Positions 1 through 8,760 of a stretch of 64,000 nt of DNA are shown in pieces; position 1 is the stretch's first letter, and each line of letters opens with the position of its first letter. Both the position numbers and the translations under genes were made by a program. Location: the NCBI RefSeq assembly GCF_030323145.1, contig NZ_CP100470.1, positions 1,116,001 through 1,180,000 on the forward strand. The letters are read 5' to 3'. The notes beneath the pieces were generated by a model, which worked only from the letters and a program-made list of their open reading frames with translations, ran no database searches and was not told the origin of the DNA. This DNA comes from Mesorhizobium sp. C432A. Its GTDB lineage: Bacteria > Pseudomonadota > Alphaproteobacteria > Rhizobiales > Rhizobiaceae.

Positions 1-443
1 CCGGCCTGCATCCGCCGGTTTTCCCGGTGTTCTGGGGCTTCCGCATCATGGTCGGCACCGGCATTTTAATGCTCATCGTCTCGTGGTCGGCGACCTTCTT
101 CCTCAAACGCCGCCACAGCCTGCCGAGGCCGCTCGCCATTCTGATGGTGCCGATGGCGCTGTCGGGCTGGCTGGCGACGCTCGCCGGCTGGTACACCACC
201 GAAATCGGCCGCCAGCCCTGGCTGGTCACCGGCGTGCTGAAAACCGCCGACGCTATCGGCCCGGTCGCCGGCAGCCATGTCGCGCTGACGCTCTCCATCT
301 ATCTCATCCTCTATGTGCTTTTGCTGATCGCCTATCTCGGCGTGCTGGTGCACCTGGCGCTGAAGGCCGCCAAGGACGGCGATACCTCTCCGCTGCCGGG
401 GGTGATGAAGACGGCGATGTCGCAACCGGTCGCGGGAGAGTGA
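1..443 (+). CDS. cydA: Cytochrome bd ubiquinol oxidase subunit I, C-terminal part (partial)
   Basis: This is the 3' end of a gene that begins before the window; the reading frame is open from base 3, so the apparent GTG start at 27 is internal. The visible ~146 residues begin with a HPPVFPVFWGFRIMVG segment, followed by membrane helices and a polar C-terminal tail, as in the last helices of CydA. CydA carries the haems of the bd-type quinol oxidase, which reduces oxygen to water at the cytoplasmic membrane. The short form and the next gene fit the cyanide-insensitive (Cio-like) subgroup, though the diagnostic Q-loop lies outside the window. The stop codon is 4 bases before cydB, so the two are co-transcribed. 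Confidence 0.9.
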   Translation, partial: GLHPPVFPVFWGFRIMVGTGILMLIVSWSATFFLKRRHSLPRPLAILMVPMALSGWLATLAGWYTTEIGRQPWLVTGVLKTADAIGPVAGSHVALTLSIYLILYVLLLIAYLGVLVHLALKAAKDGDTSPLPGVMKTAMSQPVAGE

Positions 444-447
444 AAAA

Positions 448-1452
448 ATGACCTTCGACTGGCCAACCGCGCTCCCCCTCATCTTCGCCGGCCTGATGGG
501 CCTCGCCATCCTGATCTACGTCATTCTCGACGGTTTCGACCTCGGCATCGGCATCCTGTTCTCGGTCGCCGAAGATGCCGAGCAGGACACGATGATCGCG
601 GCAATAGGCCCTTTCTGGGACGCCAACGAGACCTGGCTGGTGCTGGCCGTCGGCCTGCTCCTGGTCGCCTTTCCGCTGGCGCATGGCGTCATCCTCACCG
701 CGCTCTACATTCCGGTCTTCGTGCTTTTGGTCGGCCTCATCCTGCGCGGCGTCGCCTTCGATTTCCGCGCCAAAGTGCCTGCCGGCAAGAAGCATCGCTG
801 GAACCGCATTTTCTTCCTCGGTTCCGTCATCGCCTCGCTGGCGCAAGGCTATATGCTCGGCGTCTATGTGCTTGGCCTCGATGTCGGCTTTGGCGGTATC
901 GCTTTCGGGGCGCTGGTGGCGCTCTGCCTGTCGGCGGCCTATGCAGCGATGGGCGCTGCCTGGGTCATCTACAAGACCGAGGGCGAATTGCAGAGGAAGG
1001 CGGTGGCCTGGCTGAGCACGGCCCTTGTGCTGACCGCGCTCGGCATGGCGGCGGTGTCGCTGGCGACCCCATTCGCCAGCCCGCGCATCTTCGCCAAATG
1101 GTTCGTCTGGCCCGAAATGCTCTATCTGTCGCCGCTGCCGATCCTGTCGGCGCTGCTGTTCATGTGGCTGTGGCGGCAGACCTTCCACCTGCCCAAGCCC
1201 GACGACCGCCATGCGCTGCGGCCGTTCCTGACGCTCGCCACCATCTTCGCGCTCGGCTTTGCCGGGCTTGCCTGGTCGTTCTACCCCTTCGTGGTGCCCG
1301 ACAGGCTGACCATCTGGCAGGCGGCGTCGGCGACGGAAAGCCTCGCCATCATCCTCGCCGGCACGGTGGTCGTGCTGCCGGTGATCATCTTCTATTCGTT
1401 CTATGCGTATCGGGTGTTCGGCGGGAAGGCGACGGATCTGACGTATGATTGA
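448..1452 (+). CDS. cydB: Cytochrome bd ubiquinol oxidase subunit II
   Basis: The 334-residue protein is almost entirely hydrophobic, with about eight to nine predicted membrane segments. It starts with the family-typical ILIYVILDGFDLGIGIL stretch, followed by a GPFWDANETWLV motif. CydB is the structural partner of CydA in the bd oxidase, a high-affinity terminal oxidase used at low oxygen. Length and motif order are normal. The gene follows cydA after 4 bases; no small cydX-like frame is obvious before the repeat pair that begins about 10 bases downstream. Confidence 0.95.
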   Translation: MTFDWPTALPLIFAGLMGLAILIYVILDGFDLGIGILFSVAEDAEQDTMIAAIGPFWDANETWLVLAVGLLLVAFPLAHGVILTALYIPVFVLLVGLILRGVAFDFRAKVPAGKKHRWNRIFFLGSVIASLAQGYMLGVYVLGLDVGFGGIAFGALVALCLSAAYAAMGAAWVIYKTEGELQRKAVAWLSTALVLTALGMAAVSLATPFASPRIFAKWFVWPEMLYLSPLPILSALLFMWLWRQTFHLPKPDDRHALRPFLTLATIFALGFAGLAWSFYPFVVPDRLTIWQAASATESLAIILAGTVVVLPVIIFYSFYAYRVFGGKATDLTYD

Positions 1453-1459
1453 GGGGAGC

Positions 1460-1614
1460 TGATCTCCCCCCTTGAGGGGGAGATGGCCGGCAGGCCAGAG
1501 GGGGTCGCCGCGCGTGGAGCGCTAACCTTCTTCTGCCGCAGGAGGTCGCGTCCGGTCGGACCGACCCCCTCTGTCGCCTCCGGCGACATCTCCCCCTCGA
1601 GGGGGGAGATTAGG
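1460..1614. repeat. Inverted pair of palindromic intergenic repeats (family B)
   Basis: Two copies of a ~50-bp palindromic repeat face each other. The first (about 1460-1512) has a hairpin core ATCTCCCCC-TTGA-GGGGGAGAT followed by a GGCCGGCAGGCC block and AGAGGGGGTC. The second (about 1556-1614) is the reverse complement with small changes. A ~45-bp spacer without a gene separates them. The pair lies between the convergent ends of cydB and msrA and could also fold as a bidirectional terminator. The same family recurs at 9937, 11956, 15893, 23936 and 30555. Confidence 0.8.
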
Positions 1615-1617
1615 TGC

Positions 1618-2343
1618 TCAGCTCTTCCCCGCCAGCACGAGCACCGGCTTCTCGCTATACAACCCCGGGAACAGCGCCTTCAAATTCGCCACCTTGGGCA
1701 GATCGTTGTAGACGATGTAGGGGTAGGTCGGGTTCAGCGTCAGAAAGTCCTGGTGATATTCCTCGGCCGGATAGAAGGTTTTGCCCGTCTCCAGCGTGGT
1801 GACGATGGGTTTTGAAAACACCTTGGCCTGGTCGAGCTGGGCGATGTAGCTCTGGGCGATCTTCTGCTGCTCGCCATTCTCGGCAAAGATGGTCGAGCGG
1901 TACTGGGTGCCCGAGTCCGGCCCTTGATAGTTCAGCTGCGTCGGGTTGTGGGCGACCGAGAAATAGACCTGCAGCAGCTGGCCGTAGGTCACCTTGGACG
2001 GATCGTAGGTGATCTCGACCGATTCGGCGTGGCCGGTGCGGCCGCTGCCGACCGTTTCGTAGACGGCGTCATCCTTGGCGCCGCCGGTGTAGCCGGAGAC
2101 GGCCTTGGTCACGCCCTTGACGTGCTGGAACACGCCCTGCACGCCCCAGAAGCAGCCGCCGGCGAAGATAGCCTTCTCGCTGCCGCTGGCGGCCTTCTCG
2201 TCCACTGCCGGCGGCGGGATCACCACCGCGTCCTCGGCCGAACGCGCCGGGCTCTGCCAGAAGGCAGCCGCCGCGGCGGCGACGATGAGCGCGGCAAGCG
2301 CGCTCTTGAAGATCGGCGTTCTCGTCCTTGCAATCCCGGTCAT
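1618..2343 (-). CDS. msrA: Periplasmic peptide-methionine (S)-S-oxide reductase
   Basis: The 241-residue protein has an N-terminal signal or anchor segment (about residues 12-36) and then a complete MsrA domain with the catalytic GCFWG motif (Cys64), the SGYTGG motif and the AEEYHQDF motif. MsrA reduces methionine-S-sulfoxide in oxidised proteins; here it would act outside the cytoplasm. I see no second cysteine near the C terminus, where many MsrA proteins carry a resolving cysteine, so this looks like a one-cysteine type that needs an external reductant. A good ribosome site (AAGGAG) precedes the ATG at 2343. It converges with cydB across a repeat pair. Confidence 0.93.
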   Translation of the reverse strand: MTGIARTRTPIFKSALAALIVAAAAAAFWQSPARSAEDAVVIPPPAVDEKAASGSEKAIFAGGCFWGVQGVFQHVKGVTKAVSGYTGGAKDDAVYETVGSGRTGHAESVEITYDPSKVTYGQLLQVYFSVAHNPTQLNYQGPDSGTQYRSTIFAENGEQQKIAQSYIAQLDQAKVFSKPIVTTLETGKTFYPAEEYHQDFLTLNPTYPYIVYNDLPKVANLKALFPGLYSEKPVLVLAGKS

Positions 2344-2416
2344 GTCTGATCTCCTTGATGGTGGCGAAGACTATACGACAGAACGTCCCGCCTGGTTTCT
2401 CAAATTGCCGTGCGCC

Positions 2417-2441
2417 GGCCCGGCCATTGTGCGGCCGGGCC
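2417..2441 (-). terminator. GC-rich hairpin downstream of the repeat protein gene
   Basis: GGCCCGGCC and GGCCGGGCC pair perfectly around a 7-base loop, about 14 bases after the stop of the minus-strand gene at 2455-2739 and upstream of msrA. There is no strong T tract, so termination is only a possibility. Confidence 0.4.
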
Positions 2442-2454
2442 ATGGGACCAAGCC

Positions 2455-2739
2455 TTATTGCGCGGGCGCCATGGCGTCCGCCGGCTTCATCGCATCCGTT
2501 GCGGGTTTCATGGCATCGGCCGGCTTCATGGCGTCGGTGGCGGGTTTCATCGCATTCGTCGCCATTGGGTCGGCGGGCTTCATGGCACCGGTCGCCGGCG
2601 CCATGGCATCGGTCGCGGGCTTCATCGCCTCGGTGGCCATCGCCGGCTTCATGGCGTTGGCCGCTTCGTCGGCACGGGCGCCGGCGGCGAAGGTGGTCAT
2701 CGAAAGCGCAAAGGCGAGCGCGGTCAGGGTCTTGTTCAT
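2455..2739 (-). CDS. Small secreted protein made of Met-Lys-Pro-Ala repeats
   Basis: The 94-residue product has a clear signal peptide (residues 1-23, ending AGARA/DEA). The mature part consists almost wholly of imperfect repeats such as AMKPATDAMKPAD, with variants AMAPAT and AMATN. It has no cysteine and no recognisable fold. It resembles in style the methionine/lysine-rich pentapeptide (MXKDX) repeat proteins, but I cannot assign it to that family. A strong ribosome site (AAGGAGG) lies upstream of the ATG, so it is very likely expressed. Its location beside msrA makes a periplasmic methionine-rich oxidant or metal sink conceivable; that is speculation. Confidence 0.75.
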   Translation of the reverse strand: MNKTLTALAFALSMTTFAAGARADEAANAMKPAMATEAMKPATDAMAPATGAMKPADPMATNAMKPATDAMKPADAMKPATDAMKPADAMAPAQ

Positions 2740-2818
2740 GATGGTATTTCCTCCTTGAAGAGGGCGCGCGGATGCGAGCCCGGTTATGCCGCGCTAGCGG
2801 CGTTGGGTAGAAAAAGAA

Positions 2819-3520
2819 TCAGTCGGCTGCTGCAGCCAGGATCGGCCCACCGCCCTGCGCCTGCACCAACACCGCGGTGCTCAGCCCGCCGTTCGCCGCT
2901 GGCAGCGGCAGCGTGGTGGCGTCGCCGCTCCAGCTGCCGAGTTTCTCCAGCGAGTGCATGACATTGGCATGCGGCAGCGTGCGGCCGGTGTTCTCGCCGC
3001 GCGCCACCGGCACTTCGATGACGCCCTTGTTGTAGCGGACCAGCCAGACATCGGCGCTGCCGGCCGGCGCGGAACCGGCGCCGATGCTGATCTTGCCGCC
3101 GTCGAGCGACAGCGTCGGCCCGTTCGTGCGGCCACTTGCGGAAATCAGCTGCTCGATCTCGCCTGATGCCGCGCCCACCGCATCGGCACCGCCATTGACC
3201 ACGACCTGCGGCGTGAACGGGCCGGAGCGGCCGAGCGACGGCTCATAGCGCACCTGGCGCTGGGTGAATTCCTCGCGGCCGAAAATGTCCTTCCAGCCGA
3301 GATAGTCCCAGTAGGTGACGTTGAACGACAGCGCCAGAACGCCCGGCTGGTCCTTGACCTTGATCAGATTGGCATTGGCCGGCGGGCAAGACGAACAGCC
3401 CTGGCTGGTGAACAATTCGACCACGGTGAGCGGCTGGGCAAAGGCGGTGCCGCCAAGCATCATCAGCGCCGCGCCTGCGGCAGCCAGCATCGCGCTGCGT
3501 TTTGGGTTAAGTCCAGTCAT
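2819..3520 (-). CDS. DUF1223 secreted thioredoxin-like protein
   Basis: I chose the ATG at 3520 (233 residues) because a GGAGA ribosome site lies just upstream; the frame is open further to 3589. A signal peptide (about residues 8-28) precedes the family hallmark VVELFTSQGCSSCPPAN, with a CxxC pair at Cys42/Cys45 as in thioredoxin folds. Later conserved blocks include YWDYLGWKD, RQVRYEP and FTPQVVVNG. DUF1223 proteins are exported and have no established reaction; a redox role is inferred from the CxxC. The minus-strand set of MsrA, repeat protein and this gene gives an envelope redox theme, but the genes have separate intergenic gaps. Confidence 0.85.
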   Translation of the reverse strand: MTGLNPKRSAMLAAAGAALMMLGGTAFAQPLTVVELFTSQGCSSCPPANANLIKVKDQPGVLALSFNVTYWDYLGWKDIFGREEFTQRQVRYEPSLGRSGPFTPQVVVNGGADAVGAASGEIEQLISASGRTNGPTLSLDGGKISIGAGSAPAGSADVWLVRYNKGVIEVPVARGENTGRTLPHANVMHSLEKLGSWSGDATTLPLPAANGGLSTAVLVQAQGGGPILAAAAD

Positions 3521-3617
3521 CGGGGGTCTCCGTTGCGGCGGGTTCTTCCCACACTTCGCCGCTGCCAGAGGCTTCGTTACATGGTTCACCGCTTCGTGAT
3601 TGGGGGCGGACGCGTCG

Positions 3618-3685
3618 TTGCCTTCTCCCCTTGTGGGAGAAGGTGGATCGGCGCGAAGCGCCGAGACGGATGAGGGGTGTTCCAG
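3618..3685 (+). repeat. Left arm of the DUF559 cassette (family A palindromic repeat)
   Basis: This 68-bp arm begins with a hairpin core CCTTCTCCCC-TTGT-GGGAGAAGG, followed by GGATCGGCGCGAAGCGCC and a GATGAGGGGTGTTCCAG end. Its reverse complement recurs at 4105-4172 with one mismatch. The arm ends 29 bases before the ATG of the enclosed gene. Confidence 0.9.
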
Positions 3686-3714
3686 CGGAGTGAGACGTTG
3701 GTTAATCTAACGTC

Positions 3715-4086
3715 ATGCCACATCAGCCCGTCGCTCCTGCCAAACGAAACTTTGCCCGTTCGCTCCGACGTGAAATGACGGAGGCGGAAGACAAACTGTG
3801 GCACGAACTACGTGACCGCAGGCTCGATCGGATCAAATTTCGGCGCCAAGTTCCTGTTGGAAAATACGTCGCCGATTTCGCTTGTCTTGAATCACTCCTC
3901 ATCATCGAGATCGATGGGAGTCAGCATGCGGACTCAGAGTCAGACCACGCCCGTAGAACGGAACTGGAGGCGAGAGGCTTTCGTGTGTTGCGCTTTTGGA
4001 ACGACGATGTCCTGAAAGACATGGACAGCGTCTGCACCACGATAATCGCTTATGTAAGGGATGTCAGTTTGCAGCCATGGCGGTGA
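3715..4086 (+). CDS. DUF559 stand-alone endonuclease-fold protein
   Basis: The 123-residue protein has the DUF559 layout: a basic N terminus with [16 protein letters not shown] (residues 14-29), [16 protein letters not shown] (42-57), [13 protein letters not shown] (61-73) and [13 protein letters not shown] (88-100). This matches the Vsr/PD-(D/E)XK-like nuclease fold; likely metal ligands are Asp54, Glu65 and Asp67. DUF559 genes are common single-domain ORFs without a demonstrated role. The gene lies tightly between 68-bp inverted repeats that begin 18 bases after its stop. I see no strong ribosome site before the ATG. A second, broken copy is at 12041-12408. Confidence 0.9.
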   Translation: MPHQPVAPAKRNFARSLRREMTEAEDKLWHELRDRRLDRIKFRRQVPVGKYVADFACLESLLIIEIDGSQHADSESDHARRTELEARGFRVLRFWNDDVLKDMDSVCTTIIAYVRDVSLQPWR

Positions 4087-4104
4087 AAGAACGCCGGCGT
4101 CAAG

Positions 4105-4172
4105 CTGGAACACCCCTCATCCGTCTCGGCGCTGCGCGCCGATCCACCTTCTCCCACAAGGGGAGAAGGCAA
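4105..4172 (-). repeat. Right arm of the DUF559 cassette (family A palindromic repeat)
   Basis: This is the reverse complement of 3618-3685, with 67 of 68 bases identical (the one difference is in the small GGCGCG-AGCGCC inner palindrome). It ends about 53 bases before the start of lepA, so it lies in the lepA leader region. Confidence 0.9.
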
Positions 4173-4225
4173 GGGCACCGCCACCCCGCTTGCCCCTGCA
4201 ACCCGCCCCTGCTAAAGCGCGCGCC

Positions 4226-6031
4226 ATGAGCACGCCTCTCGACCACATCCGCAATTTCTCCATCGTCGCCCATATCGACCATGGCAAATCCACGCTTGCC
4301 GACCGGCTGATCCAGTCCACCGGCGGGCTGGAGCTGCGCGACATGAAGGAGCAGGTGCTGGACTCGATGGACATCGAGCGCGAGCGCGGCATCACCATCA
4401 AGGCGCAGACGGTGCGGCTGAAATACCGCGCCAACAATGGCGAGGACTATATCCTCAACCTGATCGACACGCCCGGCCATGTCGACTTCGCCTATGAAGT
4501 GTCGCGCTCGCTCGCCGCCTGCGAGGGTTCGCTGCTGGTCGTCGACGCCTCACAGGGCGTCGAGGCGCAGACGCTGGCCAATGTCTACCAGGCCATCGAC
4601 AACAACCACGAGATCGTCGTGGTGCTGAACAAGGTCGACCTGCCGGCCGCCGAGCCCGAGCGCATCCGCGAGCAGGTCGAAGAGGTCATCGGCATCGACG
4701 CCTCCAACGCCGTGCTGATCTCGGCCAAGACCGGCCTCGGCATTCCCGATGTGCTGGAGGCCATCGTCCACCAATTGCCGCCGCCGCGCGAAGGCGATGC
4801 GTCAGCACCCTTGAAAGCCATGCTGGTCGACAGCTGGTACGACGCCTATCTCGGCGTCATCGTTCTGGTGCGCATCATCGACGGCGTTTTGAAAAAGGGC
4901 GCGACCATCCGCATGATGGGCACCGGCGCAAAACATCTGGTCGAGCGCACCGGCGTGTTCACGCCCGCCCGTATCAATGTCGACGAGCTCGGCCCCGGCG
5001 AGTTCGGTTTCTTCACCGGCTCGATCAAGGAAGTGGCCGACACCCGCGTCGGCGACACCATCACCGAGGACAAGCGCCAGACCGCGCACGCTTTGCCCGG
5101 CTTCAAGCCGGCGCAGCCGGTGGTGTTCTGCGGCCTGTTCCCGGTCGACGCCGCCGATTTCGAGGATCTGCGCGCCGCCGTCGGCAAATTGCGCCTCAAC
5201 GACGCCAGCTTCTCCTATGAAATGGAAACCAGTGCTGCGCTCGGCTTCGGCTATCGCTGCGGCTTCCTCGGCCTTTTGCATCTCGAAATCATCCAGGAGC
5301 GGTTGGAGCGCGAGTTCAACCTCGACCTGATCGCCACGGCGCCGAGCGTCGTCTACCGGCTGCTGCTTACCGACGGCTCGACGAAGGAGCTGCACAACCC
5401 GGCCGACATGCCCGACGTGGTGAAAATCTCAGCGATCGAGGAGCCGTGGATTCGCGCCACGATCCTGACGCCGGACGACTATCTCGGCGGCATATTGAAG
5501 CTCTGCCAGGACCGGCGCGGCATCCAGGCCGACCTGTCCTATGTCGGCAAGCGCGCCATGCTGATCTACGATCTACCGCTCAACGAAGTCGTCTTCGACT
5601 TCTACGACCGGCTGAAGTCGATCTCCAAGGGCTACGCCTCTTTCGACTATCATCTGACCGACTATAGGGAAGGCGACCTGGTGAAGATGTCGATCCTGGT
5701 CAATGAGGAGCCGGTCGACGCGCTGTCCATGCTGGTCCACCGCACGGCGGCGGAAAAGCGCGGCCGCCAGATGTGCGAGAAGCTGAAGGAGCTGATCCCG
5801 AACCACCTGTTCAAGATCCCGATCCAGGCCGCGATCGGCGGCAAGGTCATCGCCCGCGAAACCATCTCGGCCCTGCGCAAGGACGTGACCGCGAAGTGCT
5901 ACGGCGGCGACGTAAGCCGCAAGCGCAAGCTGCTCGACAAGCAGAAAGAGGGCAAGAAGCGGATGCGGCAATTCGGCAAGGTGGATATCCCGCAGGAGGC
6001 GTTTATTCAGGCGCTGAAGATGGGGGATTGA
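4226..6031 (+). CDS. lepA: Elongation factor 4 (ribosome back-translocating GTPase)
   Basis: The 601-residue protein starting at 4226 has normal LepA length; the frame is open to 4061, but that extension runs through the upstream repeat and is not family-like. GTPase motifs are AHIDHGKS (residues 15-22), DTPGH (81-85) and NKVD (135-138). They are followed by the beta-barrel domain, an EF-G-like domain ([14 protein letters not shown]) and the LepA-specific C-terminal domain ending in [16 protein letters not shown]. LepA binds ribosomes and affects initiation and elongation under ionic or thermal stress. The 5' neighbour is the DUF559 cassette. Confidence 0.97.
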   Translation: MSTPLDHIRNFSIVAHIDHGKSTLADRLIQSTGGLELRDMKEQVLDSMDIERERGITIKAQTVRLKYRANNGEDYILNLIDTPGHVDFAYEVSRSLAACEGSLLVVDASQGVEAQTLANVYQAIDNNHEIVVVLNKVDLPAAEPERIREQVEEVIGIDASNAVLISAKTGLGIPDVLEAIVHQLPPPREGDASAPLKAMLVDSWYDAYLGVIVLVRIIDGVLKKGATIRMMGTGAKHLVERTGVFTPARINVDELGPGEFGFFTGSIKEVADTRVGDTITEDKRQTAHALPGFKPAQPVVFCGLFPVDAADFEDLRAAVGKLRLNDASFSYEMETSAALGFGYRCGFLGLLHLEIIQERLEREFNLDLIATAPSVVYRLLLTDGSTKELHNPADMPDVVKISAIEEPWIRATILTPDDYLGGILKLCQDRRGIQADLSYVGKRAMLIYDLPLNEVVFDFYDRLKSISKGYASFDYHLTDYREGDLVKMSILVNEEPVDALSMLVHRTAAEKRGRQMCEKLKELIPNHLFKIPIQAAIGGKVIARETISALRKDVTAKCYGGDVSRKRKLLDKQKEGKKRMRQFGKVDIPQEAFIQALKMGD

Positions 6032-6119
6032 GAAGTCGGCCGGCAGCCCTGACGGCTCAGCTACCCGATCGTTGCAATTTAATCGTCTCTTTACCATATG
6101 TTAGGGGGAGGGACTTTCA

Positions 6120-7841
6120 ATGGCTACATCGCAACAAACAAAGTTAGAGTTTGATCCAGCGCCGGCCTTGGACGTTGGGGGTACCATCATGCCAAATGGC
6201 TCTCTTAAGTTCGTCAAGACCATTCGAATTGCGGTAAGTGGAGACGTCCGGTTAACTTATGGCGAATGGAGGGTCGTCGACAGCATTGCTTTCCAGAGGC
6301 TAAGACGTGTCAAGCAATTGGGAGCCTCATGCTATGTTTATCCGACCGCCCTCCATACGCGATTTGACCATTCCCTTGGTGTGCTCCACGAAGTTGATCA
6401 GTTGATTCTTAAAATTAACGACAATATATCCCAGGGATACAGTATCTCTCAACCCATCGAAATCACGCCACGCCAGAGGATCATAGCCCGCCTCTACGCT
6501 CTCCTTCACGACATAACGCATGTTCCATTCGGACATACTCTAGAAGATGAGCTGAAGATTTTTCCGTCGCATGATGAATTTCAAAAGAGTGATGATAGCG
6601 ATCTGTCCAGATTTGAAGAGACATTGGGGCCCAACACTGAGATTGGACGGATCATAGTCGAGGTCTATGGCGCGGAGATTTATGACCGCTTCAGAAATGT
6701 CTTCCTAATCGGCGGGAGAAAGCGGATACCTGTAGAGGAAAGTACCGGGAATGCTGTAAACGACGAAGTCACCTTCTTTCTCGTGAGCAATACCGTATGC
6801 GCCGATCTATTTGATTATATTAAACGAGATAGTTACTTTACAAATTTGAATATAAACGTATCCGAAAGAATACAAAACTACATGTATGTTTCGGTAATAT
6901 CAGAGGACGGAATCGAAAAAACGCTCCCTGTAATAAGGCTATGGAAAAAGAATGAAGGCCGAGCTCGCGCCGATCTTCTGACGGATCTCACGAGTTTGCT
7001 CGAAGCTCGGTATATGATTGGCGAACGAGTTTACTTCCATCATGCAAAAATCATTGTCGACGCGATGATTGGAAGAGCTGTTTATGAAGCCGTTCGCAAT
7101 GGGAAGTTAAATTCGCTTGCAATGCTAAAATATTCTGATGATAGCCTTTTGGATTACCTTTCTGGATTGAAGGCTCCCAAGCTCGAAGTAGCTCAACGAC
7201 TTGCATCTGACATCATGTCGCGCCGTCTGTACAAAAGGATCGAAAAGTACGGCATAGATAAGTTTGGAGACGGCGGCGATAGGTCCGATCTAGCTGAAGA
7301 GGCGCTAAGCGTCCTTAAGAAGCCCGAACTGCGGACCAAGATTGAGGACGACATCAGTTTTTGGGCTGGGGGCGCTCCGGGGGACGTGCTGATTTTCCCG
7401 CCATCTCGTAAAATGAATTCCAAAGTCGCTCGAGCGATCGTTGATTGGCGCGGTCGTCAAATTCCATTGAGCGAAATCGACGATGCAATAGTTAAGCCGA
7501 GGCTCGATTTGCTTAAAGAGTCACATAAAAGGCTCTGGGGCATTCACCTCCTTGCATCCCCGAATTTCAGCGAAGATCAGAGAGACGCGGCGCGGCGCGC
7601 TTTTGACGGGTACTTTTTGGGTAAAGTGCGGGCGATTGATTCCTTCGAGGTGCTCTTCAGGGAAAAGGTCGACGATCTGGAGAAGATGTCAAACCGGTCA
7701 ACCAAGGACAGGAAAGCCGTCAGCAAGCACGCGGCGAAGGCGTTTGTCGGGAACAACCTGAGCTTCCATGGAGCTGCTGGTGAGAAGATTGGGATCGTTA
7801 TACAGAATTACATAGATCAGGCGATTGATGCTGTGCTGTAG
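6120..7841 (+). CDS. HD-domain phosphohydrolase related to SAMHD1/dGTPase-type enzymes
   Basis: In this 573-residue protein the N-terminal half carries an HD hydrolase core: QRLRRVKQLG (59-68), HTRFDHSLGV (79-88), LLHDITHVPFGH (128-139) and CADLFDYIKRDSYFTN (228-241). Metal ligands are plausibly His84, His130/Asp131 and Asp229 or Asp232. This order is that of dNTP triphosphohydrolases and SAMHD1-like proteins; the actual substrate is unknown. The C-terminal half (about 330-573) is charged and unrecognised. The gene is clearly AT-richer than its neighbours (for example around 6820-6900), suggesting transfer. An AGGGGGAGGG ribosome site precedes the ATG. The next gene begins 4 bases after the stop, so they form an operon. 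Confidence 0.85.
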   Translation: MATSQQTKLEFDPAPALDVGGTIMPNGSLKFVKTIRIAVSGDVRLTYGEWRVVDSIAFQRLRRVKQLGASCYVYPTALHTRFDHSLGVLHEVDQLILKINDNISQGYSISQPIEITPRQRIIARLYALLHDITHVPFGHTLEDELKIFPSHDEFQKSDDSDLSRFEETLGPNTEIGRIIVEVYGAEIYDRFRNVFLIGGRKRIPVEESTGNAVNDEVTFFLVSNTVCADLFDYIKRDSYFTNLNINVSERIQNYMYVSVISEDGIEKTLPVIRLWKKNEGRARADLLTDLTSLLEARYMIGERVYFHHAKIIVDAMIGRAVYEAVRNGKLNSLAMLKYSDDSLLDYLSGLKAPKLEVAQRLASDIMSRRLYKRIEKYGIDKFGDGGDRSDLAEEALSVLKKPELRTKIEDDISFWAGGAPGDVLIFPPSRKMNSKVARAIVDWRGRQIPLSEIDDAIVKPRLDLLKESHKRLWGIHLLASPNFSEDQRDAARRAFDGYFLGKVRAIDSFEVLFREKVDDLEKMSNRSTKDRKAVSKHAAKAFVGNNLSFHGAAGEKIGIVIQNYIDQAIDAVL

Positions 7842-7845
7842 ATAG

Positions 7846-8673
7846 ATGGAAGCTGGTCACCACCCAATATTATCAGCGGAGTTCTCGGAGCGAGTTGAAG
7901 AATTAATCAAGAGGACCTTTTATAAGTATACATATGGATACTACACCGACGTCTTCAGATTTATTGAAGAGTCGCCTGAATTGACGTTTCACTTCGCGAG
8001 CAGCTTGGCCGGAGTTACTGCAAGGATTGCGCGTGAGGGGAAGTTAAACAATATTACGCTTGCCCCTATGTCTAGTCGCGACGCGAGGTATATACTATGC
8101 CATGAATACGCTCATCTGGTATACGACAAAATCGCAGGGAGGCTTGACCGAGTGCCACGCACCTCGAGAGAGGTAGAGGAGGCGGTTGTTCGGAGCATAG
8201 CCGATAGAATATTTGTGCGGCGCAGTTGGGTCGATAAGTTAGAACGAAGTTACTTAGAATCACCAAAGGAGTTTTCGGCAGTAGGCGCTGAAGTAATACG
8301 ACAGGGGAACATCCCGCATAGAGTCTTTTGCAGGGCAAGCCTTCTTCTTGGGACCGGTGCTTTCGGCGGATTCGTCAAGATGTCATCGGACAACCAACTG
8401 TCGCTCTTTGATGGCCCAACGAAGCCAATGTTTCATTGGTTTATGCGCTTCGCAGGAAAGAGGGCGGAGGACGGCTCAATTGAATGCAGATATCACGAGA
8501 CGAGATCTGAGAATAAGGCGTTTCAGATTGTAAGCACGTCCTTGGCGCGAGCAGGACGCGCGATGCCCGGCAACAATGCAGTGAGGCTGCTTTCGGAGGT
8601 CCGAGTAATGGCTGGCGTTATACATCTAGAGGAGGAAGGCAGGGAGGTGCATCTGGTGCCTGTTTTCGATTAA
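7846..8673 (+). CDS. HExxH putative zinc metallopeptidase, partner of the HD protein
   Basis: The 275-residue protein contains ILCHEYAHLVYD (residues 83-94), an HExxH zinc motif with His86, Glu87 and His90, followed about 20 residues later by REVEEAVVRSIADRIF (109-123), where Glu111 or Glu112 could be the third ligand. This spacing resembles ImmA/IrrE-type peptidases, but overall similarity cannot be judged. No signal peptide or membrane segment is seen, so it should be cytoplasmic. It shares the low GC and codon use of the upstream HD gene, from which it is separated by 4 bases. Such an HD/HExxH pair suggests a self-contained accessory module, perhaps defence-related (inference). Confidence 0.75.
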   Translation: MEAGHHPILSAEFSERVEELIKRTFYKYTYGYYTDVFRFIEESPELTFHFASSLAGVTARIAREGKLNNITLAPMSSRDARYILCHEYAHLVYDKIAGRLDRVPRTSREVEEAVVRSIADRIFVRRSWVDKLERSYLESPKEFSAVGAEVIRQGNIPHRVFCRASLLLGTGAFGGFVKMSSDNQLSLFDGPTKPMFHWFMRFAGKRAEDGSIECRYHETRSENKAFQIVSTSLARAGRAMPGNNAVRLLSEVRVMAGVIHLEEEGREVHLVPVFD

Positions 8674-8760
8674 GGCAGGTCCACCGATCTTCAGGGAATT
8701 GACGCCGTCCTTCAACGAAGCCGCATTTGGGGGTACTCTTCCGCTGATAGGGAGCACCAA

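Noticed and set aside
3600..4185. Target-site duplication around the DUF559 cassette
   Set aside because: The bases outside the two 68-bp arms do not show a matching direct repeat, so the mode of insertion remains open.
4061..4225. N-terminal extension of LepA
   Set aside because: The extra 55 codons run through the right arm of the repeat and are not LepA-like; the ATG at 4226 gives the normal protein.
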